In this document: in pieces, positions 15,287 to 22,814 of the stretch | Layout of the letters: each line of letters begins with the position of its first letter | Numbering within the stretch: position 1 is the stretch's first letter | Made by a program: the position numbers and the translations under genes | Assembly: GCA_003150395.1 (NCBI GenBank) | Contig: QAMI01000026.1 | Span: 1 to 28,009, forward strand | Direction of reading: 5' to 3' | From: Candidatus Gastranaerophilales bacterium | Lineage (GTDB): Bacteria > Cyanobacteriota > Vampirovibrionia > Gastranaerophilales > Gastranaerophilaceae | DNA: 28,009 nucleotides | The notes under the pieces: generated by a model | What the model was told of the DNA's origin: nothing | Database searches by the model: none | What the model saw: the letters and a program-made list of their open reading frames with translations, nothing else

Positions 15287-15379
15287 GTAAAATAAACCTG
15301 TTTGAGACAAAATTATTAATGCTCAGGTTTTTATTTTAGTGTGAATAAATGTGTGTAATTTTTATAAGGAGGTTTTCTC

Positions 15380-15844
15380 ATGATAAGTGCAATTTCCAGT
15401 GTAAGTTTTCGCGGTGAAGCAGACAACAAAGATTTAAATGCGTTGATTAATCAGCCCGGAAAATATTCAAATTCAGCTCAGGCGGCTCCGGCAGCTCAGC
15501 AGGCTCCAGCAGGCGATCGTGCAGATTTATCAATAAAAGAAACAAAAAAAGAAAAAAGTAATACCGGTGCAATTATCGGCGGCATAATCGGAGCATTAGC
15601 TCTTACCTGGATTGGTCTAGGTATTGCAGTTGGACGTAAAGGCTCAAACTGGACTAAGATTGACGAACCGGCAGGTTTCGCAGACAAAGCTAAAAACTTT
15701 TTCTTTGCAATCGGCGATTCTGCTAAAAAAGCTTATGACAATACACTCGGAAAATGGTTTGGCAAAGCTGAAAAAGCCGCAGATGATGCTTCTGACGTAA
15801 AGCCTAAAGCAACACCGGATGCCGGTGAACAACCGAAAGCTTAA
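15380..15844 (+). CDS. Small Ala/Pro-rich single-pass membrane protein with VSFRG N-terminus
   Basis: 154 residues, no family recognised. The N-terminus reads MISAISSVSFRGEAD; short SxSFRG or SFG starts are, from memory, frequent in hypothetical proteins of Gastranaerophilales, so this may be a lineage signature. An Ala/Gln/Pro-rich linker follows (residues 34-48), then a Lys-rich stretch, one glycine-rich membrane segment at about 63-82 (GAIIGGIIGALALTW), and a Lys/Ala-rich tail. There is no signal peptidase site, so it is probably membrane-anchored. The ribosome-binding site AAGGAGG is strong. It is divergent from the TonB-like/sigma operon across a palindrome and may share its control. A strong terminator follows. 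Confidence 0.75.
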   Translation: MISAISSVSFRGEADNKDLNALINQPGKYSNSAQAAPAAQQAPAGDRADLSIKETKKEKSNTGAIIGGIIGALALTWIGLGIAVGRKGSNWTKIDEPAGFADKAKNFFFAIGDSAKKAYDNTLGKWFGKAEKAADDASDVKPKATPDAGEQPKA

Positions 15845-15871
15845 TGAGAAAATTTATTTTTTAATACATAC

Positions 15872-15907
15872 AAAATCCGCTTTTTGTTAAAGCGGATTTT
15901 TGTTTTT
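15872..15907 (+). terminator. Strong intrinsic terminator
   Basis: AAAATCCGCTTT (15872-15883) and its exact complement (15889-15900) form a 12-bp stem with a 5-nt loop, followed by TGTTTTT. The A-rich left arm allows use on both strands. Confidence 0.9.
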
Positions 15908-15908
15908 G

Positions 15909-15917
15909 TGATAAAAT
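15909..15917 (+). promoter_or_regulatory. Extended -10 promoter of hom, placed for a leaderless transcript
   Basis: TGATAAAAT is an extended -10 (TGn plus TAAAAT at 15912-15917). Six bases (TTTTAT) then the ATG at 15924, so +1 falls on the start codon. The -35 position lies within the preceding terminator and has no consensus. Confidence 0.55.
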
Positions 15918-15923
15918 TTTTAT

Positions 15924-17195
15924 ATGGAAAATAAAAAAATTAAAATCGGATTAATCGGTCTTGGAACCGTAGGCTCAGGTGTATTTAAGACCTTGAAAGC
16001 TTTTGAAAACACTGAAGTTGTGAAAATTGCGGTAAAAAATATTAACAAACCGCGAAATATTGAAAATTTAGACAATTCAATTCTTACAACGGATTGCTAT
16101 TCTGTAGTGAATGACCCTGAAATTGATATTGTCTGTGAACTTATCGGCGGGGTCGAGCCTGCGTTTAGTCTTATAAAAAAAGCAATCGAAAACGGCAAAC
16201 ATATCGTAACTGCAAACAAAGAACTTCTTGCAAAACATGGCGAAGAACTTTTTAACTTTGCCGAAGAGCATAACAAAGTTATTCTTTATGAAGCTGCTAT
16301 TGCAGGCGGTATTCCTTTGATAATGCCTATTAAAACAATTCTTGCAGGCAACAAAATTAACAAAATCGAAGCGATTTTGAACGGAACAACAAATTATATT
16401 CTAACAAAAATGGATGTTCAAGGCGCATCTTATGCTGATGTTTTGAAAGAAGCGCAGGAGCTTGGGTATGCTGAAACCGACCCGACAGGGGATGTTGAAG
16501 GCTTTGACGCTGCTTACAAAATCACAACGCTTGCGACAATCGCATTCAAAAAACGAATTAAACTCGAAAATGTTTACCGTGAAGGGATTACAAAAATCCG
16601 CGCGCAGGATATGCTTGCGGCAAACGATTTAGGCTACAAAATAAAACTTATAGCCTCAGCCAAGATTGATGAAAATGGTAACGCGGACGTTCGTGTTCAT
16701 CCGATGTTAATTTCTAAAAATTCAACTTTGGCTCACATTGATTATGTAACGAATGCTGTATCGCTAAGCGGTCATCCGGTTGGCTCAATAACGCTTTCCG
16801 GCCCGGGCGCAGGGGAATTTCCGACAGCAAGTTCCGTAATCGGTGATGTTTTGGCAATTGCCGCCGAAATCGGCAAAACAGATTATCTTCTTCCGATGAT
16901 GCGCTGCAAGCATGACGAAACTGCAAATTGTATTGACATAAATGACACAATAAATAAATACTATATTTCAATTACGGCAAAGAATAATAAGGGCGTAATC
17001 GGTAAAATCGGAACAATATGCGCCGCAAATGACATAAGTCTTGCAAGCATTGTTCAGCGCTGTGTATCAGAAGACAACACGGCTGATATCACTGTTATCA
17101 CCGAACTCGTAAAAGAAAAGAACATGCAAAACGCAATTAAACAAATCGAGCAGGACGGCAATAAAGTCAACAGCCTGATTAGAGTTCAGGTTTAA
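15924..17195 (+). CDS. hom: Homoserine dehydrogenase
   Basis: Reduces aspartate semialdehyde to homoserine, the branch point to threonine and methionine. N-terminal Rossmann motif GLIGLGTVGSGV (residues 8-19), the NKELLAKHG loop following VTANKE, the substrate region GTTNYILTKM with EAQELGYAETDPTGDVEG, and GEFPTASSVIGD. A C-terminal ACT domain (about 350-423, starting YYISITAKNNKGVIGKIG) is the usual site of threonine feedback. Its length, 423 residues, is normal for the ACT-bearing form. There is no Shine-Dalgarno; see the promoter entry for the leaderless reading. It is first in an operon with a small membrane protein gene and thrC. Confidence 0.96.
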   Translation: MENKKIKIGLIGLGTVGSGVFKTLKAFENTEVVKIAVKNINKPRNIENLDNSILTTDCYSVVNDPEIDIVCELIGGVEPAFSLIKKAIENGKHIVTANKELLAKHGEELFNFAEEHNKVILYEAAIAGGIPLIMPIKTILAGNKINKIEAILNGTTNYILTKMDVQGASYADVLKEAQELGYAETDPTGDVEGFDAAYKITTLATIAFKKRIKLENVYREGITKIRAQDMLAANDLGYKIKLIASAKIDENGNADVRVHPMLISKNSTLAHIDYVTNAVSLSGHPVGSITLSGPGAGEFPTASSVIGDVLAIAAEIGKTDYLLPMMRCKHDETANCIDINDTINKYYISITAKNNKGVIGKIGTICAANDISLASIVQRCVSEDNTADITVITELVKEKNMQNAIKQIEQDGNKVNSLIRVQV

Positions 17196-17213
17196 TCAAA
17201 GGATGAATTATAT

Positions 17214-17624
17214 ATGTATGACAATATAGATTGGAAGCAATATCCGGGATTTAGAAATTTTCTTATATGTATTGGTATTATTGGATTGGTTGGATTTAAT
17301 TTAATGGAGCCGTCGCAGCAAGAATTTGTTTGTAATACGAAAAGATGCGAAGTTGTATCAAAAAATTTTTTGGGCATTGTAATTTCAAATAAAAAAATAA
17401 AGTTTTCGGAAATAGAAAAATTTGAGATTGCTAAATCCAGACAACGTCATGGCAGCGGAAGGTCTTCTTTTAAATCAGATAGATATTATCTCCATGCTGA
17501 TTATAAGAATGGGAATACCATAATGCTTATGGATACATCAAATCAAGCGCGCGCAAACGATGCGTTTAATCGATTGAATTCTGCACTTGAAAGCGGAGTT
17601 GTTGATATAAATATAAAATTTTAA
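17214..17624 (+). CDS. Small N-terminally anchored membrane protein in the threonine operon
   Basis: 136 residues, no family recognised. One hydrophobic segment at about 14-28 (FLICIGIIGLVGF) follows a short N-terminus; the rest is polar, with a pair of close cysteines (CNTKRC, about 41-46), a basic KSRQRHGSGRSS stretch and predicted strands (YYLHADYKNGNTIMLMDT) that suggest a compact beta domain. It has a good AAAGGATG site 18 bp after hom, and thrC begins 16 bp after its stop, so all three are co-transcribed. A role in threonine synthesis is not evident from the protein; its sharply higher AT content and lack of similarity to the pathway suggest an inserted lineage-specific gene. Confidence 0.75.
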   Translation: MYDNIDWKQYPGFRNFLICIGIIGLVGFNLMEPSQQEFVCNTKRCEVVSKNFLGIVISNKKIKFSEIEKFEIAKSRQRHGSGRSSFKSDRYYLHADYKNGNTIMLMDTSNQARANDAFNRLNSALESGVVDINIKF

Positions 17625-17640
17625 TAAAAGCGAGGAAAAT

Positions 17641-18693
17641 ATGTACTATCAAGGATTAATCAACACATTCAGAGAATATTTGCCGGTTACAGAAAACACT
17701 CCGGTCGTAACACTTAACGAAGGCAACACGCCCTTAATCAAGGCTGAAAATCTTGCAAAAAAAATCGGTGTCGATGCTGAAATTTATTTGAAATTCGAAG
17801 GCTGCAACCCGACCGGAAGCTTTAAAGACCGCGGAATGACCATGGCTGTCACAAAAGCTAAAGAAGCCGGCTCAGGTGCGATTATTTGTGCATCAACCGG
17901 AAATACATCGGCGTCTGCTGCGGCTTACGGCGCAAAAGCAGGATTAAGAACTTTTGTTTTAATTCCTGATGGATATATTGCTCTTGGAAAACTTTCTCAG
18001 GCAATGATGTACGGCGCTGAAATTATCGCAATTCAGGGAAACTTTGATGAAGCTCTTGAACTTGTTCGAAAAATTGCTGATGAATACCCGATTACGCTTG
18101 TCAATTCCGTAAATCCTTATAGAATTGAAGGTCAAAAAACCGGCGCATTTGAGATTATTAATGCACTGGGACAAGCTCCAGATTATCACTTTATTCCGGT
18201 TGGAAACGCAGGAAATATTACGGCTTACTGGAAAGGTTACAAAGAATGGCATGCTGCTGGTAAAATTTCAGCCTTGCCGAAGATGATGGGATTTGAAGCA
18301 GAAGGTGCCGCCGCAATTGTCAAGGGAGAAAGAATTTTAAAACCGGAAACTATTGCAACTGCAATTCGTATCGGCAACCCTGCAAGCTGGAAACAGGCCG
18401 AAGCTGCCCGAGACGAAAGCAACGGTATGATTAATTTTGTAACTGATGATGAAATCGTTAAAGCTTATAAACTTTTGGCATCTTGCGAAGGCGTTTTGGC
18501 AGAACCCGCAAGTGCCGCATCTGTTGCAGGCTTGATTAAGGTTAAAGACCAGATTAAAGAAGGGTCAAAAATCGTTTGCATTTTGACCGGAAACGGTTTG
18601 AAAGATCCGGACAATGCGATTAAATATTCAAACGCAGATGTCAAAAAGACAACTTCAAACATGACCGATATCTTGCGTGCGATGAATGTTTAA
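17641..18693 (+). CDS. thrC: Threonine synthase
   Basis: PLP enzyme that converts O-phosphohomoserine to threonine. The PLP lysine is K62 in GCNPTGSFKDRG; STGNTSASAAAYGAKAG is the phosphate-contacting loop; PVGNAGNITAYWKGYKE and the C-terminal CILTGNGLKDP are typical. At 350 residues it is the short class found in many bacteria and archaea. GAGGA precedes the ATG. Homoserine kinase (thrB), needed between hom and thrC, is not in the window. Confidence 0.96.
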   Translation: MYYQGLINTFREYLPVTENTPVVTLNEGNTPLIKAENLAKKIGVDAEIYLKFEGCNPTGSFKDRGMTMAVTKAKEAGSGAIICASTGNTSASAAAYGAKAGLRTFVLIPDGYIALGKLSQAMMYGAEIIAIQGNFDEALELVRKIADEYPITLVNSVNPYRIEGQKTGAFEIINALGQAPDYHFIPVGNAGNITAYWKGYKEWHAAGKISALPKMMGFEAEGAAAIVKGERILKPETIATAIRIGNPASWKQAEAARDESNGMINFVTDDEIVKAYKLLASCEGVLAEPASAASVAGLIKVKDQIKEGSKIVCILTGNGLKDPDNAIKYSNADVKKTTSNMTDILRAMNV

Positions 18694-18696
18694 AAT

Positions 18697-18740
18697 AATT
18701 GGAATTTTTCCGTCTTGTAAAAGTCGGGAAAATTCCAATT
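18697..18740. terminator. Long AT-rich hairpin after thrC
   Basis: AATTGGAATTTT and AAAATTCCAATT form an outer 12-bp stem, with TCCG/CGGG pairing inside, around GTCTTGTAAAAGT. No T tract follows, so it may protect the 3' end or end transcription weakly. Confidence 0.5.
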
Positions 18741-18777
18741 ATCATAGTTAAATAATCTAAAAAAAGGAGTAAAATCT

Positions 18778-19585
18778 ATGAAAAAGCATACTATGATTGA
18801 ATTTCCGGGGGGGGGGGGCACCCGAAAATAACGCTCCTGTAAGGTTTTTAGATGATTTGTTTTGTTCAAAACACAATTTATCTTTAGTAAAAGAAGTTCT
18901 CCGAACGGGTATTTCTGCAAAAAATAGTCAAGATGCTTTTACTATGGCTGAGGTTTTAATTACACTTGGTATTATCGGAATAATAGCGGCAATGACTTTG
19001 CCATCATTAATCGCCCGTCAGCGCTCAAAAGTTCTTGAAGCTCAATTCCACAAAAGAATTTCTGAAGTTTCTCAGGCAATTATGATGCTCAAAAAAGACG
19101 AAGTTTACCTTAGCGGAACTTATCTGGGCCGCGAAATACCGCCTTTGCTTGCGGCACAGTTCAAAGGCTCAATAATCCCGGAAAGAGCTATCTATTCTTA
19201 TGCTAAAGGGGCTCAAAAAGCAGCAATCGGCTATGAGCTTCCGACATATAAAAACTATACGAAAACCGCAGATTTTTCCAAAAATCACCTTGATGATGGA
19301 GCAATAATTGTAAATAAAGAATTTTTTATATTTATAAATAATGATGGTGAGAATTTGACAAATTATCAGATAATTATCGATGTAAACGGTCTTCAAAAAC
19401 CAAATATATTCGGCTATGATGTATTTGCCTTTGAGCTTGACAAAACAGACACATTAAAATCAATGCCTTATAGTAATGCTGTAAAAGCATATTGTAATAC
19501 AAAGTCATCAGATGCGCGCAACGGCTGGTCTTGCAGTTACTATGCAATGACAGATAGAGATTATTTTAAAAATCTGAACTGGTAA
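18778..19585 (+). CDS. Prepilin-like (type IV pilin/pseudopilin) protein, frame interrupted at a poly-G tract
   Basis: The ATG at 18778 has a strong AAAGGAG site eight bases upstream, but as sequenced its frame passes a run of 12 G and stops after 21 codons (..HPKITLL). The long frame downstream is offset by one base. With 11 G the two join into one protein: a 53-residue leader starting MKKHTMIEFPGGG, then QDA/FTMAEVLITLG with the invariant Glu at +5, a hydrophobic pilin helix (IIGIIAAMTLPSLIA) and a C-terminal head of about 190 residues with a Cys pair (KAYCNTK ... GWSCSYYAMTD). Prepilin peptidase usually wants Gly at -1; here it is Ala, and the leader is unusually long. A TTG at 18797 gives a continuous frame but has no ribosome-binding site. 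Either the tract is a phase switch in the off state or the run is miscounted. Confidence 0.72.
18807..18818 (+). repeat. Homopolymer of 12 G in the 5' coding region
   Basis: Twelve consecutive G in an AT-rich genome, ten codons into the prepilin-like gene. The count decides the frame: 11 or 14 joins the leader to the pilin, 12 or 13 does not. Confidence 0.9.
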
Positions 19586-19595
19586 ACAATCTACA

Positions 19596-19976
19596 TTAGA
19601 ACGGCATTCCGTACATGCTTTGCATGCCGTTTTGCATCATAAACATCTGCTGGCTGCTGTCGTAGTTTTGCGGAAACTGGTTGTAATTCATTGGAGCAGT
19701 TTTCATTCTACCGTCAGAATTCTTTTTTATTTCATGAGGTTCGCGCTTTGAAACAGTTTCCTCTTTTTTGCGCTGCAAAAATTTCGGTACAGGCATTGCA
19801 TAATCATCAGCATTTTCAGAGGCTTCGTCTTTTTTGTAGTCTAAATACATAAATCCGCTTAAATCCTGTCCGTAACCTTCAGGTGGAACATATGTATTTG
19901 AATTGCCGCGACCTTCTGCAAATACTGCTGGTGCAGCTAATGAGATACACAAAATTATTCCTAAAATTTTTTTCAA
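19596..19976 (-). CDS. Small secreted Met/Gln/Asn-rich protein, function unknown
   Basis: 126 residues with a Sec signal peptide (MKKILGIILC, cleavage likely after AVFA at residue 20). The mature part opens with NTYVPPEGYGQDLSG, has a Lys/Glu-rich middle (KKEETVSKREPHEIKK), and ends in a Met/Gln-rich tail (QQMFMMQNGMQSMYGM). The start codon is TTG at 19976, justified by GGAGG nine bases upstream and the fit of the signal peptide. GYGQD recurs near the end of the secreted protein at 1642-2109. It converges with the prepilin-like gene. A TATAAT lies upstream on the minus strand around 20007-20012. I recognise no family. Confidence 0.75.
   Translation of the reverse strand: MKKILGIILCISLAAPAVFAEGRGNSNTYVPPEGYGQDLSGFMYLDYKKDEASENADDYAMPVPKFLQRKKEETVSKREPHEIKKNSDGRMKTAPMNYNQFPQNYDSSQQMFMMQNGMQSMYGMPF
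19600..19631 (+). terminator. Possible terminator of the prepilin-like gene
   Basis: AACGGCAT (19600-19607) and ATGCCGTT (19624-19631) could pair across a 16-nt loop, followed by only TTGC. It lies within the 3' coding end of the convergent gene, and CATGC/GCATG offers a competing fold. Confidence 0.3.
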
Positions 19977-20070
19977 TGTATTAACCCTCCGTTGCTTGTA
20001 ATTATATTATAACAGAAAATTTTTTTAGACAAAATTTCGGTATTTTTGTAAAGTCAAAATGATTTATTAT

Positions 20071-20099
20071 TTGTTTAGGAATGTTCTTTGTGATAAAAA
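20071..20099 (+). promoter_or_regulatory. Promoter of holA, placed for a leaderless transcript
   Basis: TTGTTT at 20071-20076, 17-nt spacer, extended -10 TGA-TAAAAA (hexamer 20094-20099). Six bases (TTTATT) then the ATG at 20106. The block TTTGTGATAAAA matches the one before hom. Confidence 0.5.
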
Positions 20100-20105
20100 T
20101 TTATT

Positions 20106-21062
20106 ATGGCAGTTTATTTTTTCTACGGCGATGAAGATTTTAATATCGAAAAAGAAATAGAAAAACTTAAAAAAGGTCTGGATAAAAATTTTCTTGAAAT
20201 GAGTTTTAAAACTTATGACAATCCAAAGTTTCCGGATTTAATTTCAGTTTTGCGCTCGCAGCCGATGATGTTTGGCAAAATGCTTGTTGTGATAAATTGC
20301 CTTGATTATTTTACGAAAACTTTTGATGACAAACAGATTAAAGAAATAGAAAGCGCGATTGAAAACAATAACGAAAATCTCGATATAGCTTTTGTTGCGA
20401 CACTACCACGCGATGGCGGGAAAAAACTCGACAGCCGCAAAAAGTTTTTCAAAATTCTTGCAAAACAAAATTCAAAAGAATGCGCCTCAATTCCGACTTA
20501 CAAAACTGCCGAACTTGAAGATTGGGTGAAAAAATCAGCTAAATCAAAATCGCTGAAAATAAATCCTGATGCGATAACAGCTTTGGTTTCGCAGGTCGGA
20601 AACAACCTCCGCCAGCTTGACGGTGAACTCAACAAACTTGCTCTTATGTGTTATCCGGACAAGGCGGCAACAAAAGAAATGGTAAAAGATATTTGTATAT
20701 CAAACGAAGATTTGTTTGCATTTTCGGATTACCTTATGGTGGGCGAAAAGGATAAAGCGCTTTTGGAATATCGAAAACTTTTAGAAAAAAAATATCCGCT
20801 GGAAATTCTTTCAACCTTGCAGACAATGCTGAGGCGCTGGATTATCTTAAAAGCAAAAGCGTCCGAGTTGACGCCTTTTGAACTTGGCAAACTTACGGGT
20901 CAGCATGAATATGTTGTAAAACTTTCTCTGCAAAAACTAAAAAAAACAAATTTGAAAGATTTGGTTCAATTGAAGAAGAATTTAACAAACGCAGAATTCA
21001 AAATCAAATCCGGTCAGTCGTTTGATGTGGAAGAAGAGGTAGAAAATGCTTTCATGCAATAA
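20106..21062 (+). CDS. holA: DNA polymerase III delta subunit
   Basis: The delta subunit opens the beta sliding clamp within the clamp loader. The N-terminus MAVYFFYGDEDFNIEKEIEKL is the typical LYGxDxFL..E opening of HolA; LRSQPMMFGKMLVVI, WVKKSAKSKSLKI, LVSQVGNNLRQLDGELNKLAL and the lid-domain LLEKKYPLEILSTLQTMLRRW follow in family order. The 318 residues are close to the usual 330. It overlaps holB by 17 bp, giving a two-gene clamp-loader operon. No Shine-Dalgarno precedes the ATG. Confidence 0.92.
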   Translation: MAVYFFYGDEDFNIEKEIEKLKKGLDKNFLEMSFKTYDNPKFPDLISVLRSQPMMFGKMLVVINCLDYFTKTFDDKQIKEIESAIENNNENLDIAFVATLPRDGGKKLDSRKKFFKILAKQNSKECASIPTYKTAELEDWVKKSAKSKSLKINPDAITALVSQVGNNLRQLDGELNKLALMCYPDKAATKEMVKDICISNEDLFAFSDYLMVGEKDKALLEYRKLLEKKYPLEILSTLQTMLRRWIILKAKASELTPFELGKLTGQHEYVVKLSLQKLKKTNLKDLVQLKKNLTNAEFKIKSGQSFDVEEEVENAFMQ

Positions 21063-21915
21063 TGCGAGGGAAAAATATCCAAAATTAATCGAATATTTCG
21101 AAAGCGGAATTAACAATACCGACAAAAGCATTGCGCATTGTATTTTGCTTTACGGAAATGATTTGAATGCGCAGTATGAAGTTGCTTTGGAAGCAGCGCG
21201 TATGCTAAATTGTAAAGGGTCTCATACGCCGGATTGTGACTGCTTAAACTGCCGCTGGATACGCGAAAATAACCATCCCGAAGTAAGAACGATTTCAAAA
21301 GTTGATAACAAACCTTCTGATGATGATGCTAAAACCGTAATATCGATTGCACAGGCAAGAATGATTAAAAATGATTTGCTGATAACATCCGAATATCACC
21401 GGGTTTTGATTTTTTGCGACAAAGAAAAAGACGGCTCGATTGCTCCGCTGAACATGATTAACTTTCCGGAAGCAGCGGCCAATGCACTTCTAAAAACCTT
21501 TGAAGAACCTCCCTCAGGCACAACTTTTTTCTTTTTAACGCGGGATAAGTCAGATGTTATTACGACTGTTTTGTCGCGTGCACAAAGCTTTTTTGTGCCG
21601 TCAAAATTAGAAGAAAACAGAGACTTTTCGCTTGTTAAAGATGCAATGGATTTCTTTTTGGAGATTGAGCGCGGGCAAGTATTGGACTTTAATGAAAAAC
21701 TTCTTGCGCTGACGACGGATAACGAACCGCTTGAGATGTTGACGCAAATGCAGAATTACCTCGGCGCGGTTTTGAAGTCTCCGGACTTGAACAGAGCGCA
21801 AAAGTACAAATTTATCAAACAAATTAAAACAATTGAAGCTGCAAAAAAACAGCTTGGCGTAAACATGAATTTGCAAACGGTTTTGGAAAATTTATCCTTC
21901 AATCTTGTGCTGTAA
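21046..21915 (+). CDS. holB: DNA polymerase III delta' subunit
   Basis: Delta' is the rigid, non-hydrolysing arm of the clamp loader. The zinc-binding cysteines C56, C64, C66 and C69 (CKGSHTPDCDCLNC) and the sensor region AAANALLKTFEEPPSGTTFFFLT are typical. The nucleotide loop reads LLYGNDLNAQ, with no GKS/T, as expected for a subunit that does not bind ATP. The SRC motif of the family reads SRA (VLSRAQ), keeping the arginine finger but losing the cysteine. Length 289 residues, slightly short at the C-terminus. A GAGG site lies inside the end of holA, so translation is likely coupled. Confidence 0.9.
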   Translation: MLSCNNAREKYPKLIEYFESGINNTDKSIAHCILLYGNDLNAQYEVALEAARMLNCKGSHTPDCDCLNCRWIRENNHPEVRTISKVDNKPSDDDAKTVISIAQARMIKNDLLITSEYHRVLIFCDKEKDGSIAPLNMINFPEAAANALLKTFEEPPSGTTFFFLTRDKSDVITTVLSRAQSFFVPSKLEENRDFSLVKDAMDFFLEIERGQVLDFNEKLLALTTDNEPLEMLTQMQNYLGAVLKSPDLNRAQKYKFIKQIKTIEAAKKQLGVNMNLQTVLENLSFNLVL

Positions 21916-21956
21916 AACTTTTATAAAAATCTTTATAAAATATTGCAAACTCTAAA

Positions 21957-21982
21957 GTTATTTTATAATATTATAAAATAAC
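21957..21982. other. 26-bp perfect AT palindrome after holB
   Basis: GTTATTTTATAAT and its exact complement meet with no spacer. It lies 42 nt after the holB stop. It could extrude as a cruciform or mark a binding site; with no T tract of its own it is a weak terminator candidate. Confidence 0.6.
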
Positions 21983-22010
21983 GAAATTATCATTTGACAT
22001 ACAGCCATTA

Positions 22011-22036
22011 TGTCATTCGGAGCGCAAGCGAAGAAT
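22011..22036 (+). repeat. Dispersed GTCATTC-type repeat, copy 1
   Basis: TGTCATTCGGAGCGCAAGCG then AAGAAT. The second copy, 26081-26108, is in the opposite orientation (reverse complement: GTCATTCTGAGGGCGAAGCC then AGTAAGAA). Short GTCATTC..GAGCGAAGCGAAGAAT repeats are known from many bacterial genomes. Just before it TGACAT/ATGTCA form an inverted repeat (about 21994-22015). Confidence 0.6.
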
Positions 22037-22097
22037 ATCTAATTATAAGTTATATAATGTTAAGTGATAATTCCGTAAAATAACAAAGGGGTATTGT

Positions 22098-22811
22098 ATG
22101 GGTGAAATACAAAAAAGAATTCTAATAGTTGACGACGATGACGAAATCCGTGATTTGCTGGAGTTTGACGTTTCTCAAAGCGGGTATTTCGTGGATACGG
22201 CGCGCGACGGAATGGAGGGTTTGAATAAAGCGCTCAACAATGCATATGATTTGATTTTGCTTGACGTTATGATGCCTAAGATGAACGGTTTTGACGTTTG
22301 CAAAAATATTCGCCAGGCAAAACTTGCTATCCCGATTTTAATGCTTACCGCTAAAGGCACAATTGACGACAAAACAGAAGGTTTTGACTGCGGGGCGGAC
22401 GATTATCTTGTAAAACCTTTTGATATTCAGGAAGTTCTTTTAAGAATACGCGTCCTTTTGCGCCGAAATCAGGTGGAAGAAACAAATAATCTTTCGAATG
22501 AAATTTTAAAAGCCGGCGACATAGAAATATTTCCGGAAACCCTTGAGTGCGTTGTTGTGAACAAACGTGTAAAATTAACCCCGACTGAATTCGAAATTTT
22601 ATACTGCCTGATGCAGCATTTTAACAATCCGGTAACACTCGCAACTTTACTTGATGAAGTTTGGGGCTATGACAGCGGCGAAGATGTCAGAATGCTAAGG
22701 GTTCATGTCGGAGGCCTGCGAAATAAAATCGAAGCAAATCCAAAAGTTCCTGCCTATCTTCATACAGTGACAAACGTAGGTTACAAACTAACGCCGTTTG
22801 CAGAAAGTTAA
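22098..22811 (+). CDS. OmpR/PhoB-type response regulator
   Basis: 237 residues. Receiver domain 1-120 with acidic cluster DDDD (12-15), phospho-acceptor D56 in LLDVMMPKMNG, T84 and K106 (VKPF). The C-terminal winged helix (about 140-233) contains LTPTEFEILYCLMQH, the recognition region VRMLRVHVGGLRNKIE and the VTNVGYKL wing. Such regulators bind direct-repeat sites as dimers when phosphorylated. AAAGGGG precedes the ATG and TATAAT is at 22053-22058. The kinase gene follows 3 bp after the stop, so this is a cognate pair. The target genes and signal are not evident. Confidence 0.93.
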   Translation: MGEIQKRILIVDDDDEIRDLLEFDVSQSGYFVDTARDGMEGLNKALNNAYDLILLDVMMPKMNGFDVCKNIRQAKLAIPILMLTAKGTIDDKTEGFDCGADDYLVKPFDIQEVLLRIRVLLRRNQVEETNNLSNEILKAGDIEIFPETLECVVVNKRVKLTPTEFEILYCLMQHFNNPVTLATLLDEVWGYDSGEDVRMLRVHVGGLRNKIEANPKVPAYLHTVTNVGYKLTPFAES

Positions 22812-22814
22812 ATT

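Noticed and set aside
15203..15310. A 36-codon N-terminal extension of the TonB-like protein
   Set aside because: It lacks a ribosome-binding site and would run through the palindrome and promoter region; GAGGAG lies nine bases before the ATG at 15202.
15295..15337. Attenuator-like hairpin with a T tract upstream of the gene at 15380
   Set aside because: Pairing AACCTG..GAG with CTCAGGTT needs a bulge, and the likely start near 15300 would cut off half of the left arm.
18797..18799. TTG as the true start of the prepilin-like protein
   Set aside because: It gives a continuous frame but has no ribosome-binding site, while the out-of-frame ATG 19 bases upstream has AAAGGAG at ideal spacing.
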